A stretch of DNA of 19,371 bases from Candidatus Pacearchaeota archaeon. Lineage in GTDB: Archaea > Nanobdellota > Nanobdellia > Pacearchaeales > GW2011-AR1. A model generated the notes under the pieces. It saw only the letters and a program-made list of their open reading frames with translations, was not told the DNA's origin and did no database searches. Positions 1-5,121 of this stretch are shown in pieces (the first letter of the stretch is position 1; each line of letters begins with the position of its first letter). A program made the translations under genes and the position numbers. Where the stretch lies: contig JACOWL010000031.1 of assembly GCA_016176815.1 (NCBI GenBank), forward strand, positions 1 to 19,371. Direction: 5' to 3'.

Positions 1-261
1 GTAGACTCGGAGATTAGCTTCCGGAAAACTGAAAAAGTTTCCTTCATTCCTCCTCAACTCTGTGACCTGCTAAGCACCTTAACAAATGTTTAGGGCTGCT
101 CCGATCAAGGCCTGACCCAATTCGCATCTGCAAGATCAAAACAGACAAAGTCTCAACGTTAGAACAAAGACTTCTTCAACATTCCAGTCACGCTTCTCCT
201 CGCAGTCTGCCATAAAGCCCATTTGCAAGCGGCAGAGGGCTAACCTGCCAACCTAGTCTAC
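1..261 (-). ncRNA. ffs: Archaeal signal recognition particle RNA (7S RNA)
   Basis: Read on the minus strand this is the RNA scaffold of the signal recognition particle, which directs membrane and secreted proteins to the translocon. The two ends are complementary (GTAGACT at 261-255 with AGTCTAC at 7-1), closing the long rod as in archaeal SRP RNAs. Near the 5' end two hairpins (GGCAG/CTGCC and a neighbour) carry loops AGCCC and GGGCT, which can pair as in the Alu-domain loop-loop contact. The SRP54-binding helix 8 is clear: GTCAGG on one side, AGCAGCC on the other, with the same spacing as in E. coli 4.5S RNA. The long helix 5 can be followed by hand (for example GGAGA with TCTCC, CTGGAA with TTTCCGG). 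The apical loop of helix 8 is not GNRA. I could not resolve helix 6 with confidence. Length of 261 nt is slightly short for archaea. Confidence 0.9.
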
Positions 262-281
262 AAAAAAATAAAGGAAATAGT

Positions 282-291
282 GATTTAAATA
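282..291 (-). promoter_or_regulatory. TATA box of the SRP RNA gene
   Basis: ATTTAAAT on the minus strand is centred about 25 bases before the first paired base of the SRP RNA (261). That is the expected archaeal TBP-site distance for a transcript starting at the RNA 5' end. Confidence 0.6.
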
Positions 292-449
292 ATTTTTGTT
301 TTTGTGGTTTTGTCTAATCAATTATGAAAGTGACAACCATAAAGGTTGCAAGACAATTTTAATTAAAAAATAATTTATTAATAACAACTTTCGTGATTGG
401 AGCAGGAATTATTTTAGGTGATTGAGCATTTTTAGCAACACATAAACAC

Positions 450-1013
450 TTAATCTCTGCAATAGCCATCATCACCACTTACATTCACATTAATAACTGT
501 TTTTTTTGACTTTTCTATTATCTTGTAAAATGCATCATAACCTGCATTTTTTAAATAATTTATAATTTTGGCAGGATCTTTAAAACCATCATTTTCATCA
601 GAAATTATTTTGCCGCATATTTCCTTTGCCCCTTCAGGAATTGCTTTTACTATAGGATACTCTGAAGACCACATTAAATTAGACCTTTTTTGAAAACCTT
701 CCGGTAAATATTTACTATATACATCAAAAAAATAAACCCCATCTATCTCAAGTACAAATTTTTCTGGATTAGATGAATAAAACCCAATTGGAGATAGAAC
801 AATATCATAACCCGCATTTTTAAAACTCTTTCCAAGTTCTTCTGCAAAGATATTCTTAACAATAGAAGAAAGATTCCCTCTTGGTGCTCTTTCAAATCTT
901 CTCTCACCTCTATTCCAATCTGTAGAATTTTTATACTCTAATGTTTTTACTAATTCCTCTGGCAAATTTCTTCTTGGTGAATAAAAATTTATTTGTTTTT
1001 TAATCAATTTCAT
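450..1013 (-). CDS. Hypothetical protein, 187 aa
   Basis: I do not recognise this protein. It has no signal peptide or obvious membrane segment and reads as a soluble mixed alpha/beta protein. The N-terminal 50 residues are rich in basic residues (runs such as RGERRFERAPRG). A phrase of the type KNAGYDxx occurs twice, near residues 64-71 and 154-161, which may be two similar helix-turn units. The start is supported by a TATA box 26 bases upstream, giving a leaderless transcript. It lies alone between the SRP RNA and a repeat-rich spacer, with no operon partner. Base composition matches the neighbours, so there is no clear sign of recent transfer. Confidence 0.7.
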   Translation of the reverse strand: MKLIKKQINFYSPRRNLPEELVKTLEYKNSTDWNRGERRFERAPRGNLSSIVKNIFAEELGKSFKNAGYDIVLSPIGFYSSNPEKFVLEIDGVYFFDVYSKYLPEGFQKRSNLMWSSEYPIVKAIPEGAKEICGKIISDENDGFKDPAKIINYLKNAGYDAFYKIIEKSKKTVINVNVSGDDGYCRD

Positions 1014-1033
1014 ATATTTGGGAGAATTAATCT

Positions 1034-1049
1034 CTTTATAAACCTTTAG
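1034..1049 (-). promoter_or_regulatory. BRE plus TATA box for the 187-aa gene
   Basis: On the minus strand CTAAAGG is followed by TTTATAAAG, centred about 26 bases before the ATG at 1013. This matches a TFB-recognition element plus TATA box of a leaderless archaeal gene. Confidence 0.6.
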
Positions 1050-1205
1050 ATTATTTTGTCATTTTAAAATTAATAACTTATTTTTTTAAGTTTTTTATTT
1101 TAGGATTTTGTTCGGAATTATTTTAAAATTGAGTTTTAATATTTTTTAAACACTAAAATTGCTCCTCGCTTTGCTCGTCGGATTTATTTATAATGTCGTC
1201 CTAAA

Positions 1206-1262
1206 GACGAACAAAGAACATACCCTAAGGAAGGGCATAAAGGAAATTTTTTGACAAACTCG
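1206..1262 (+). repeat. Palindromic element R1, copy D (interrupted)
   Basis: Two blocks match the R1 copies in ileS: 1206-1220 (14 of 15 by hand) and 1241-1262 (20 of 22). Between them, at the position of the R1 hairpin loop, lie 20 extra bases that form their own small hairpin (CCCT/AGGG). Orientation is such that the plus strand here corresponds to the ileS coding strand. It is non-coding. Confidence 0.6.
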
Positions 1263-1270
1263 CCCAACGG

Positions 1271-1304
1271 GAATGAAAAACGGGAAGTTTTTCAACAAAT
1301 TCGT
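1271..1304 (+). repeat. Palindromic element R1, copy E
   Basis: 34 bases align without gaps to R1 copy A of ileS with 29 identities by hand. The two outermost stem pairs both differ from copy A, yet both still pair (C-G became T-A, A-T became G-C). The GGAA loop is retained. It is non-coding and 41 bases from copy D. Confidence 0.65.
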
Positions 1305-1343
1305 CCAAGCGTGGCCGATTTATTTTTTTAAATCCATCTTCTT

Positions 1344-2135
1344 TCAATATCCTTCCCACAAAACTAATTTTCCGTTGCCATCTCTTAAAAATAAAGTGTC
1401 TCCTGTTTTTGTCCAGACATATTCTTCACCTTTCCAAAATAAAATTTCAGAATTATCTGTTCCTTCTCCAACTTTTACAACAACTTCTTTCTTGGAATTT
1501 AAATTAAAATTAGGAAAAATAAAATTTTTTCGCCCCTCGTCTTTAATTCTCCAATTATTTAAATTGCAATTATAATTGCAGGAATTATAAAAAACAGCTT
1601 CCTGAGAATTATAATCAAGCTCTTTTAATTCAATGCACTTTGCGCAAATATCAACGGACTTTTCGCAAAGAGCTTTATTTTCTTTTATGCAATTTTCCCA
1701 AGCTTCTTTGAAGTCATTATAATAAATATCTTTTCCCGAAGGAAAATAATAATTTGCAAACCCGTTTTCAACTTGCTTTAAATTTATATTTTCACCATCA
1801 AGAAAAATGTAAGCAAGGGTCCTGTTATATCTGTCTTTTTTATCTTTTCCATATTCAAGTCTGACCGTTTTATTTAAAATCATTTTATTAAGGGAATCTT
1901 TTGCTTCTTGATAATATTTTTCTTTTTTTTCAGGAGTATTTATTCCAAGCATTCTAATTTTTCCAATGTCAGAATCAACAGTATCACCATCCACAACTCT
2001 TGTTATATTTACTGTTTCATAATTTTCTTGAGTTAAAAATCCGGTAAGTTTTGAATCGAGCCACGAGTAATTTATTGCAAAAAGAAAAACAATTAGAGAA
2101 ATTAGAAAAATAGTTTCTTTCTTTGTTAAACCCAT
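1344..2135 (-). CDS. Membrane-anchored thermonuclease (SNase-like) with C-terminal lamin-tail domain
   Basis: A 263-aa staphylococcal-nuclease-like enzyme expected to cleave DNA or RNA outside the cell. Residues 8-25 form a hydrophobic signal anchor. The SNase domain (about 40-165) shows VVDGDTV (47-53), the active-site arginine in RMLGINTPE (61-69), and the second arginine in DRYNRTLAY (101-109). An Asn stands where S. aureus nuclease has the calcium-binding Asp40; this is a known variant in the wider family as far as I recall. Residues about 175-263 look like a lamin-tail domain, an Ig-like fold often attached to secreted nucleases. Six cysteines between 149 and 190 suggest disulfides or a metal site. 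The gene is divergent from PRPP synthase with a 48-base shared promoter region. Confidence 0.88.
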   Translation of the reverse strand: MGLTKKETIFLISLIVFLFAINYSWLDSKLTGFLTQENYETVNITRVVDGDTVDSDIGKIRMLGINTPEKKEKYYQEAKDSLNKMILNKTVRLEYGKDKKDRYNRTLAYIFLDGENINLKQVENGFANYYFPSGKDIYYNDFKEAWENCIKENKALCEKSVDICAKCIELKELDYNSQEAVFYNSCNYNCNLNNWRIKDEGRKNFIFPNFNLNSKKEVVVKVGEGTDNSEILFWKGEEYVWTKTGDTLFLRDGNGKLVLWEGY

Positions 2136-2153
2136 ATTTTCTATTATAAGAAT

Positions 2154-2163
2154 AGATATAAAT
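2154..2163. promoter_or_regulatory. TATA box usable in both directions
   Basis: The sequence AGATATAAAT (2154-2163) reads as a TATA box on either strand. It lies about 26 bases before the plus-strand ATG at 2184 and about 24 before the minus-strand ATG at 2135. One site may therefore serve both leaderless genes. Confidence 0.5.
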
Positions 2164-2183
2164 AGATTAGGGCATCTTATTTC

Positions 2184-3143
2184 ATGGAAAAAGTTATACT
2201 TCTTGCAGACAAAAAATCGAATTCATGGAATTTTGCCGAGAAAATACGGCAGTATATTCAAAATAAAGAATGCGTGGATATTCCTTTAAAAGAAGTTTAT
2301 ATTAAACATTTTAGAAATAAAGAAATTGATATGCATATTCCGGAAAATATCCGAAAAAAAGATGTTTATTTTATCCAAGATTCTACAAAAAATCCCCAGG
2401 AATGGTGGGTAGAGCTTCTTTTGTTAAAAGATTTATTACTGAATGCTTCTATTGAAAGTCTTAGTTTTATTTTGCCTAATATGCTTTATAGCAGGAAAGA
2501 TAGAAAAGAAAAATCCCGGGTTCCCATTTCAGCAAGAGCATTGGCAAATTCAATTTCTCCTGGATTAAAAAGAATTATTACAATGGATTTGCATGCCGCG
2601 CAAATTCAGGGATTTTATCCCGCGCATGTTTCAGTGGATAATCTTTATAGTTTTCCCGAGGCTGTTAATTATTTAAGAAAAAACCATTTTAATGATTTAG
2701 AAAATTTAGTTGTTGTTTCTCCGGATTCGGGAGGCGCTGAAAGAGCGGAATCTTTTGCTAAACGATTAAAATCAAAATATCCCATAGCATTAATTGATAA
2801 AAGAAGAATTGAGGCAGGAGAAATAGAAAAAATGCGTCTTGTAGGAGATGTTAAAGGCAAGAATGTTTTAATTGCAGATGATATTATTGATTCAGGAAAT
2901 ACGTTATGCAAAGCTGCAGAATTACTTAAAGAAAATGAAGCTGAGAATTTATTTTGCTATGGGACTCATGGAATTTTCACATTAGGAACAGAAGAACTTT
3001 TTAAACATTTTAACAAAATTATGACAAGTAATACTCATTATATAGAAGACAAAAAAGTTGAAGTTATTGATATGAGCCCGCTTTTTGCAGAAGCTATTTA
3101 CCGGGCGCAAAAAGGACTTTCTATTTCTGAATTGTTTGAATGA
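2184..3143 (+). CDS. prs: Ribose-phosphate pyrophosphokinase (PRPP synthase)
   Basis: Makes 5-phosphoribosyl 1-diphosphate from ribose 5-phosphate and ATP, the entry point for purine, pyrimidine, histidine and NAD synthesis or salvage. The 319-aa length is normal. Diagnostic motifs are the ATP-binding stretch YSRKDRK (102-108), MDLH (134-137), SPDSGGAERA (179-188), the flexible-loop DKRR (205-208) and the PRPP-binding loop DDIIDSGNT (232-240). The two halves are the paired phosphoribosyltransferase-like domains of the family. The start ATG has a TATA box 26 bases upstream, fitting a leaderless transcript. The gene is not in an operon. Its divergent neighbour, a surface nuclease, could feed nucleotide salvage, but that is inferred from adjacency alone. 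Confidence 0.95.
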   Translation: MEKVILLADKKSNSWNFAEKIRQYIQNKECVDIPLKEVYIKHFRNKEIDMHIPENIRKKDVYFIQDSTKNPQEWWVELLLLKDLLLNASIESLSFILPNMLYSRKDRKEKSRVPISARALANSISPGLKRIITMDLHAAQIQGFYPAHVSVDNLYSFPEAVNYLRKNHFNDLENLVVVSPDSGGAERAESFAKRLKSKYPIALIDKRRIEAGEIEKMRLVGDVKGKNVLIADDIIDSGNTLCKAAELLKENEAENLFCYGTHGIFTLGTEELFKHFNKIMTSNTHYIEDKKVEVIDMSPLFAEAIYRAQKGLSISELFE

Positions 3144-3170
3144 ATTTTATTTAGGTTCATTTTAAAAAAA

Positions 3171-3243
3171 TGCGGGAGACAACTCGAGCTTTACTTTTGA
3201 AATGAAACTAAAAATAGCCAAAAGCAAAACTCTCGGATTCGAA
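3171..3243 (-). pseudogene. tRNA-Leu 3'-end remnant interrupted by element R2
   Basis: Positions 3171-3181 match the last 11 bases of the intact tRNA-Leu(UAA) gene (3398-3408). Positions 3235-3243 match the next 9 tRNA bases (GGATTCGAA on the plus strand). The 53 bases between are element R2 copy a. Removing R2 restores a contiguous 20-base tRNA 3' end. Beyond 3243 the match to tRNA stops. Confidence 0.65.
3182..3234 (-). repeat. Palindromic element R2, copy a
   Basis: A 53-base unit found again at 6150-6202 and 6204-6256. On the minus strand its ends form a 14-pair stem (GAGTTTTGCTTTTG with CAAAAGTAAAGCTC) using two G-U pairs, around a loop that contains a small inner hairpin. This copy is inserted inside a tRNA-Leu 3'-end remnant, so its boundaries are fixed by the flanking tRNA sequence. 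No coding capacity. Confidence 0.75.
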
Positions 3244-3283
3244 ATTAATAAGGAACCCAGATGGATTTTTCAAATCCATAAAT

Positions 3284-3338
3284 GCGGGACATTACTTGAA
3301 ACAAGTTTCTCATTGCGCACATTTTCTAACGAAAATAT
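3284..3338 (-). repeat. tRNA-end/hairpin repeat R3, unit 1
   Basis: A 55-base unit tandem to unit 2. Its right-hand 34 bases (3305-3338) are identical to those of unit 2. It begins (plus strand) with GCGGGAC, resembling the tRNA-Leu 3' end, then a degenerate T-arm-like stretch. It ends with a hairpin whose minus-strand form pairs GCAUAUUUUC with GAAAAUGUGC around GUUA. Confidence 0.65.
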
Positions 3339-3398
3339 GCGGGACACTATTCGAAACTTTTTCAGTTTCTCATTGCGCACATTTTCTAACGAAAATAT
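3339..3398 (-). repeat. tRNA-end/hairpin repeat R3, unit 2
   Basis: A 60-base unit abutting the intact tRNA-Leu 3' end. It differs from unit 1 by a 5-base length change and a few substitutions in the first 25 bases. The start (GCGGGACACTATTCGAAAC on the plus strand) looks like a decayed copy of the tRNA T-arm and acceptor end. A small hairpin (GAAACT/AGTTTC, 3350-3370 region) precedes the large GUUA-loop hairpin. Confidence 0.65.
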
Positions 3399-3481
3399 GC
3401 GGGAGACAGGATTCGAACCTGCGCAAGCACTAAGCTACAGGATCTTAAGTCCTGCTCGTTTGACCACTCCGACACTCCCGC
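3398..3481 (-). tRNA. tRNA-Leu (anticodon UAA)
   Basis: The minus strand folds as a class II tRNA of 84 bases. The acceptor stem is GCGGGAG/CTCCCGC with discriminator A. The anticodon stem is CAGGA/TCCTG, and its loop CTTAAGA gives anticodon TAA (reads UUA leucine codons). A long variable arm follows (GTAGCTTAGTGCTTGC region), then the T-arm CAGG-TTCGAAT-CCTG. Intact, with no intron. It is flanked on both sides by partial copies of itself, which is unusual. A TATA-like ATTTAAAC lies about 29 bases upstream, inside the adjacent palindromic segment, so that insert may now supply the promoter. Confidence 0.95.
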
Positions 3482-3494
3482 TTAAATATTAATT

Positions 3495-3567
3495 GTGGTC
3501 AAACTTGTTTAAATCTTTTTCGTAAGAAAAAGTTTAGGCGAAAATTTCCTGTTTTCAGCCTGACCAC
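3495..3567 (-). repeat. 73-bp three-armed palindromic segment beside tRNA-Leu
   Basis: The ends are inverted copies of a tRNA D-arm heptamer (GTGGTCA/TGACCAC). Inside are two hairpins: CTTTTTC/GAAAAAG around a 4-base loop (3516-3533), and GGC-GAAAA/TTTTC-GCC (3537-3560). The second shares the 15-base core AAAACAGGAAATTTT with element R1. Together they could form a three-way junction of tRNA size. It separates the intact tRNA from a second copy of its first 21 bases. Confidence 0.55.
3507..3514 (-). promoter_or_regulatory. Possible TATA box for tRNA-Leu
   Basis: ATTTAAAC on the minus strand is centred about 29 bases upstream of the tRNA 5' end. The distance is right for an archaeal tRNA promoter, but AT-rich surroundings make this weak. 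Confidence 0.35.
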
Positions 3568-3581
3568 TCCGACACTCCCGC
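3561..3581 (-). pseudogene. tRNA-Leu 5'-end remnant (21 nt)
   Basis: On the minus strand this is identical to the first 21 bases of the intact tRNA-Leu. About ten bases of upstream flank (TTAATATTTA) are also shared with the intact gene, so the duplication included flanking DNA. Similarity ends within the D-arm, where the 73-bp palindromic segment begins. Confidence 0.7.
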
Positions 3582-3647
3582 TTATAAATATTAAAAAATT
3601 CAAGAACATTTTAAAGTTATTGATTTTATTTCACGGAGTGGGAAAAC

Positions 3648-3735
3648 TAGTTTGACCCGAGCATTTACGTTTGATTTTATCCCGAAGGTAAACATTTTAT
3701 CTCAAACGTGGGTGCGAGTTCTCCGACACTCCCGC
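3648..3735 (-). pseudogene. Second tRNA-Leu 5'-end remnant, interrupted in the D-arm
   Basis: On the minus strand 3735-3721 matches the first 15 bases of tRNA-Leu. About 60 foreign bases follow, containing an 8-base inverted repeat (ACGTTTGA/TCAAACGT). Then comes GGTCAAACTAG, matching the tRNA D-arm continuation GGTCAAACGAG with one difference. This looks like a tRNA 5' copy split by another palindromic insert. Confidence 0.55.
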
Positions 3736-3780
3736 GTATGAATATAAAAAAGAAACCATATAAAAACTTTTAGAATTTAG

Positions 3781-3789
3781 TTTAAATAT
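3781..3789 (+). promoter_or_regulatory. TATA box of tRNA-Thr
   Basis: TTTAAATAT is centred about 34 bases before the tRNA 5' end, allowing a TSS a few bases upstream of the mature end. Confidence 0.45.
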
Positions 3790-3818
3790 CCATAATCATA
3801 AAAAAAGATAAAGTAAAC

Positions 3819-3892
3819 GCCTCTGTAGCTCAGCTGGTTAGAGTACCGGTTTCGTAAACCGGGGGTCATGAGTTCAAATCTCATCAGAGGCT
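3819..3892 (+). tRNA. tRNA-Thr (anticodon CGU)
   Basis: A standard cloverleaf: acceptor GCCTCTG/CAGAGGC, D-arm GCTC...GAGT, anticodon stem CCGGT/ACCGG with loop TTCGTAA (anticodon CGT, reads ACG), and T-arm ATGAG-TTCAAAT-CTCAT. The discriminator is U, as in several archaeal threonine tRNAs. The G1-C72 and C2-G71 pairs expected for threonine identity are present. No intron; CCA is not encoded. It lies convergent to the small helical-protein gene. Confidence 0.95.
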
Positions 3893-3921
3893 TAAAATTA
3901 TTGTTTATTTTAGAATTAAAT

Positions 3922-4155
3922 TTATTCATTCTTTCTTACTTGTATTTTAACGCCAAGTTCTTCAAGTCTTTTAATATGCGCCTGCATAACTGCTTCAACA
4001 TTTTGAATTATTTTAAAAAATTCATTTCTTTCGTTGATAAGAGTGTTTAAAGCCCCTTGATGAAAAGCAACTTCCTGCTCTCTTGACATCTTGGGTTTTT
4101 CGTCTGATTTTTTGCTGAGCGCTTTTTCAAGGCTGTCCTTTTTTATTTCTACCAT
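3922..4155 (-). CDS. Small helical (coiled-coil-like) protein, 77 aa
   Basis: I do not recognise a named family. The first 25 residues are lysine-rich and probably disordered. Residues about 25-70 form a long amphipathic helix with a heptad-like pattern of hydrophobics (LNTLINERNEFFKIIQNVEA region). The protein probably self-associates or binds a partner through a coiled coil. A prefoldin-like role is conceivable, but nothing specific shows it. The start is supported by a TATA box centred 26 bases upstream (4176-4185). The gene is divergent from argS across a 33-base gap, so the two may be co-regulated. Confidence 0.7.
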   Translation of the reverse strand: MVEIKKDSLEKALSKKSDEKPKMSREQEVAFHQGALNTLINERNEFFKIIQNVEAVMQAHIKRLEELGVKIQVRKNE

Positions 4156-4157
4156 AA

Positions 4158-4167
4158 TTTATAAAAA
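4158..4167 (+). promoter_or_regulatory. TATA box of argS
   Basis: TTTATAAAAA is centred 26-27 bases before ATG 4189. This indicates a leaderless mRNA and supports 4189, rather than the in-frame TTG at 4174, as the start. Confidence 0.6.
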
Positions 4168-4175
4168 CCAAGATT

Positions 4176-4185
4176 GTTTATAAAG
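4176..4185 (-). promoter_or_regulatory. TATA box of the 77-aa gene
   Basis: CTTTATAAAC on the minus strand is centred about 26 bases upstream of the ATG at 4155. The two divergent promoters of this 33-base gap interleave, so their pre-initiation complexes may compete. Confidence 0.55.
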
Positions 4186-4188
4186 ATT

Positions 4189-5121
4189 ATGAAAAGAGTG
4201 ATTTCCTTAATCTTGCAAAACGCTATACAGAGCTCTTTTAATTTAAAATTAACAATTCAGGAAATTGAAAATAAAATTGAAATTCCTCCAGAATCTTTAA
4301 TGGGGGATTTTGCTTTTCCGTGTTTTTTTCTTGCATCAAAACTTAAAAAAAATCCAAATGAAATTGTCTTAAAAATTAAAAATGAAATTAAAAAACTTCC
4401 AATGGAAATTTACGAAATAAAATCTGCAGGAGCATATCTTAATTTTTTTGTTGACAAAAAAATTCTTGCAGTTAATATAATCAATGAAATTATAAAAAAT
4501 AAAAATAATTATGGAAATTCAATAGGAAGAAAAGGAAAAAAGATTTCAGTTGAATTTCCGTCGCCAAATACAAACAAGCCTCTTCATTTAGGACATTTGA
4601 GGAATATGGCGATCGGGGAGAGCGTCTCAAGAATTTTGGGATTTTCAGGAGGAAAAGTTTTTAGAAACAGTTTAAACAATGACAGGGGAATTCATATCTG
4701 CAAATCAATGGCGGCTTATGAAAAATATGGAAATAACAAAACTCCGAAATCAGAAAAAAAGAAATCAGACCATTTTGTCGGGGATTATTATGTTTTGTTT
4801 TCTGAAAAAAAAATTTCAGAAGAATACATTCAAGAAATGCTTAGAAAATTTGAGGGCGGCGATAAAAAAGTTCTTGCCCTCTGGAAAAAAATGAATAAAT
4901 GGGCATTAGACGGATTTAAAGAAACTTATAAAAAGTACGGGATTAAATTAGACAAAGAATATTTTGAGAGCGAAATTTATGCAAAAGGCAAAGAGCTTGT
5001 TGAACAAGGATTAAAAAAAGGAATTTTTAAAAAAAAGAAAGATGGAAGCATATTTATTGATTTGAGAAAATTTCGCAGACAAAATAAAACATCTGTCGTA
5101 TGGAATGGTTGTTTTGCCTGA
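4189..5121 (+). CDS. argS: Arginyl-tRNA synthetase, N-terminal part (gene broken by deletion and frameshift)
   Basis: Class I synthetase that charges tRNA-Arg. The N-terminal tRNA-binding domain (about residues 1-110) is followed by the catalytic Rossmann domain with SPNTNKPLHLGH, the HIGH-type signature at about 133-136. The reading stays homologous through DGSIFIDLRKF (ending near 5073). It then runs out of frame into 16 unrelated residues and a stop at 5119-5121. The homologous sequence resumes in another frame immediately after 5073. The family segment between these points, about 60 residues carrying the T-S-x-Y-x-T-x-D-I and Q-x-x-H-F blocks, is absent from the DNA. ATG 4189 is preferred because of its TATA distance. 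As written the product cannot be active. Confidence 0.88.
   Translation: MKRVISLILQNAIQSSFNLKLTIQEIENKIEIPPESLMGDFAFPCFFLASKLKKNPNEIVLKIKNEIKKLPMEIYEIKSAGAYLNFFVDKKILAVNIINEIIKNKNNYGNSIGRKGKKISVEFPSPNTNKPLHLGHLRNMAIGESVSRILGFSGGKVFRNSLNNDRGIHICKSMAAYEKYGNNKTPKSEKKKSDHFVGDYYVLFSEKKISEEYIQEMLRKFEGGDKKVLALWKKMNKWALDGFKETYKKYGIKLDKEYFESEIYAKGKELVEQGLKKGIFKKKKDGSIFIDLRKFRRQNKTSVVWNGCFA

Larger units (their letters stand above)
1014..1343. other. Repeat-rich intergenic spacer
   Basis: No gene is supported in these 330 bases. The left part holds the promoter of the 187-aa gene and AT-rich sequence. From about 1156 it holds a GCTC-rich segment resembling parts of the spacer at 11690-11830. A hairpin (CGTC/GACG around 1197-1209) and two degenerate copies of palindromic family R1 follow. 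The region ends at the stop codon of the thermonuclease gene. Confidence 0.6.

Noticed and set aside
324..509. A possible decayed small membrane-protein gene on the plus strand (reads M-K-V-T-T..., then a hydrophobic stretch, with two stops)
   Set aside because: The frame has a TAA and a TGA, and its last third overlaps the minus-strand 187-aa gene antisense. The hydrophobic run is short enough to be chance in AT-rich DNA.
1273..1575. Plus-strand open frame overlapping the thermonuclease gene
   Set aside because: It is antisense to the well-supported lamin-tail domain and starts within an R1 repeat.
3284..3408. Direct repeats of about 34 bases as a CRISPR array
   Set aside because: Only two units, spacers that are themselves related, and tRNA-derived ends; no cas genes in the window.
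3202..3492. A 96-residue open frame on the plus strand across the tRNA-Leu region
   Set aside because: It reads through R2, the R3 repeats and the antisense of tRNA-Leu. The phrase ETGFEPA is the familiar artefact of translating the antisense strand of a tRNA 3' end.
4174..4188. TTG at 4174 as the argS start
   Set aside because: ATG 4189 has the proper 26-27 base TATA distance and gives the usual N-terminus; the TTG would lie only about 12 bases from that TATA box.
5060..5121. Programmed frameshifting or ribosomal bypass in argS
   Set aside because: Frameshifting or bypass cannot supply the missing conserved block of about 60 residues, which is not encoded at the junction.
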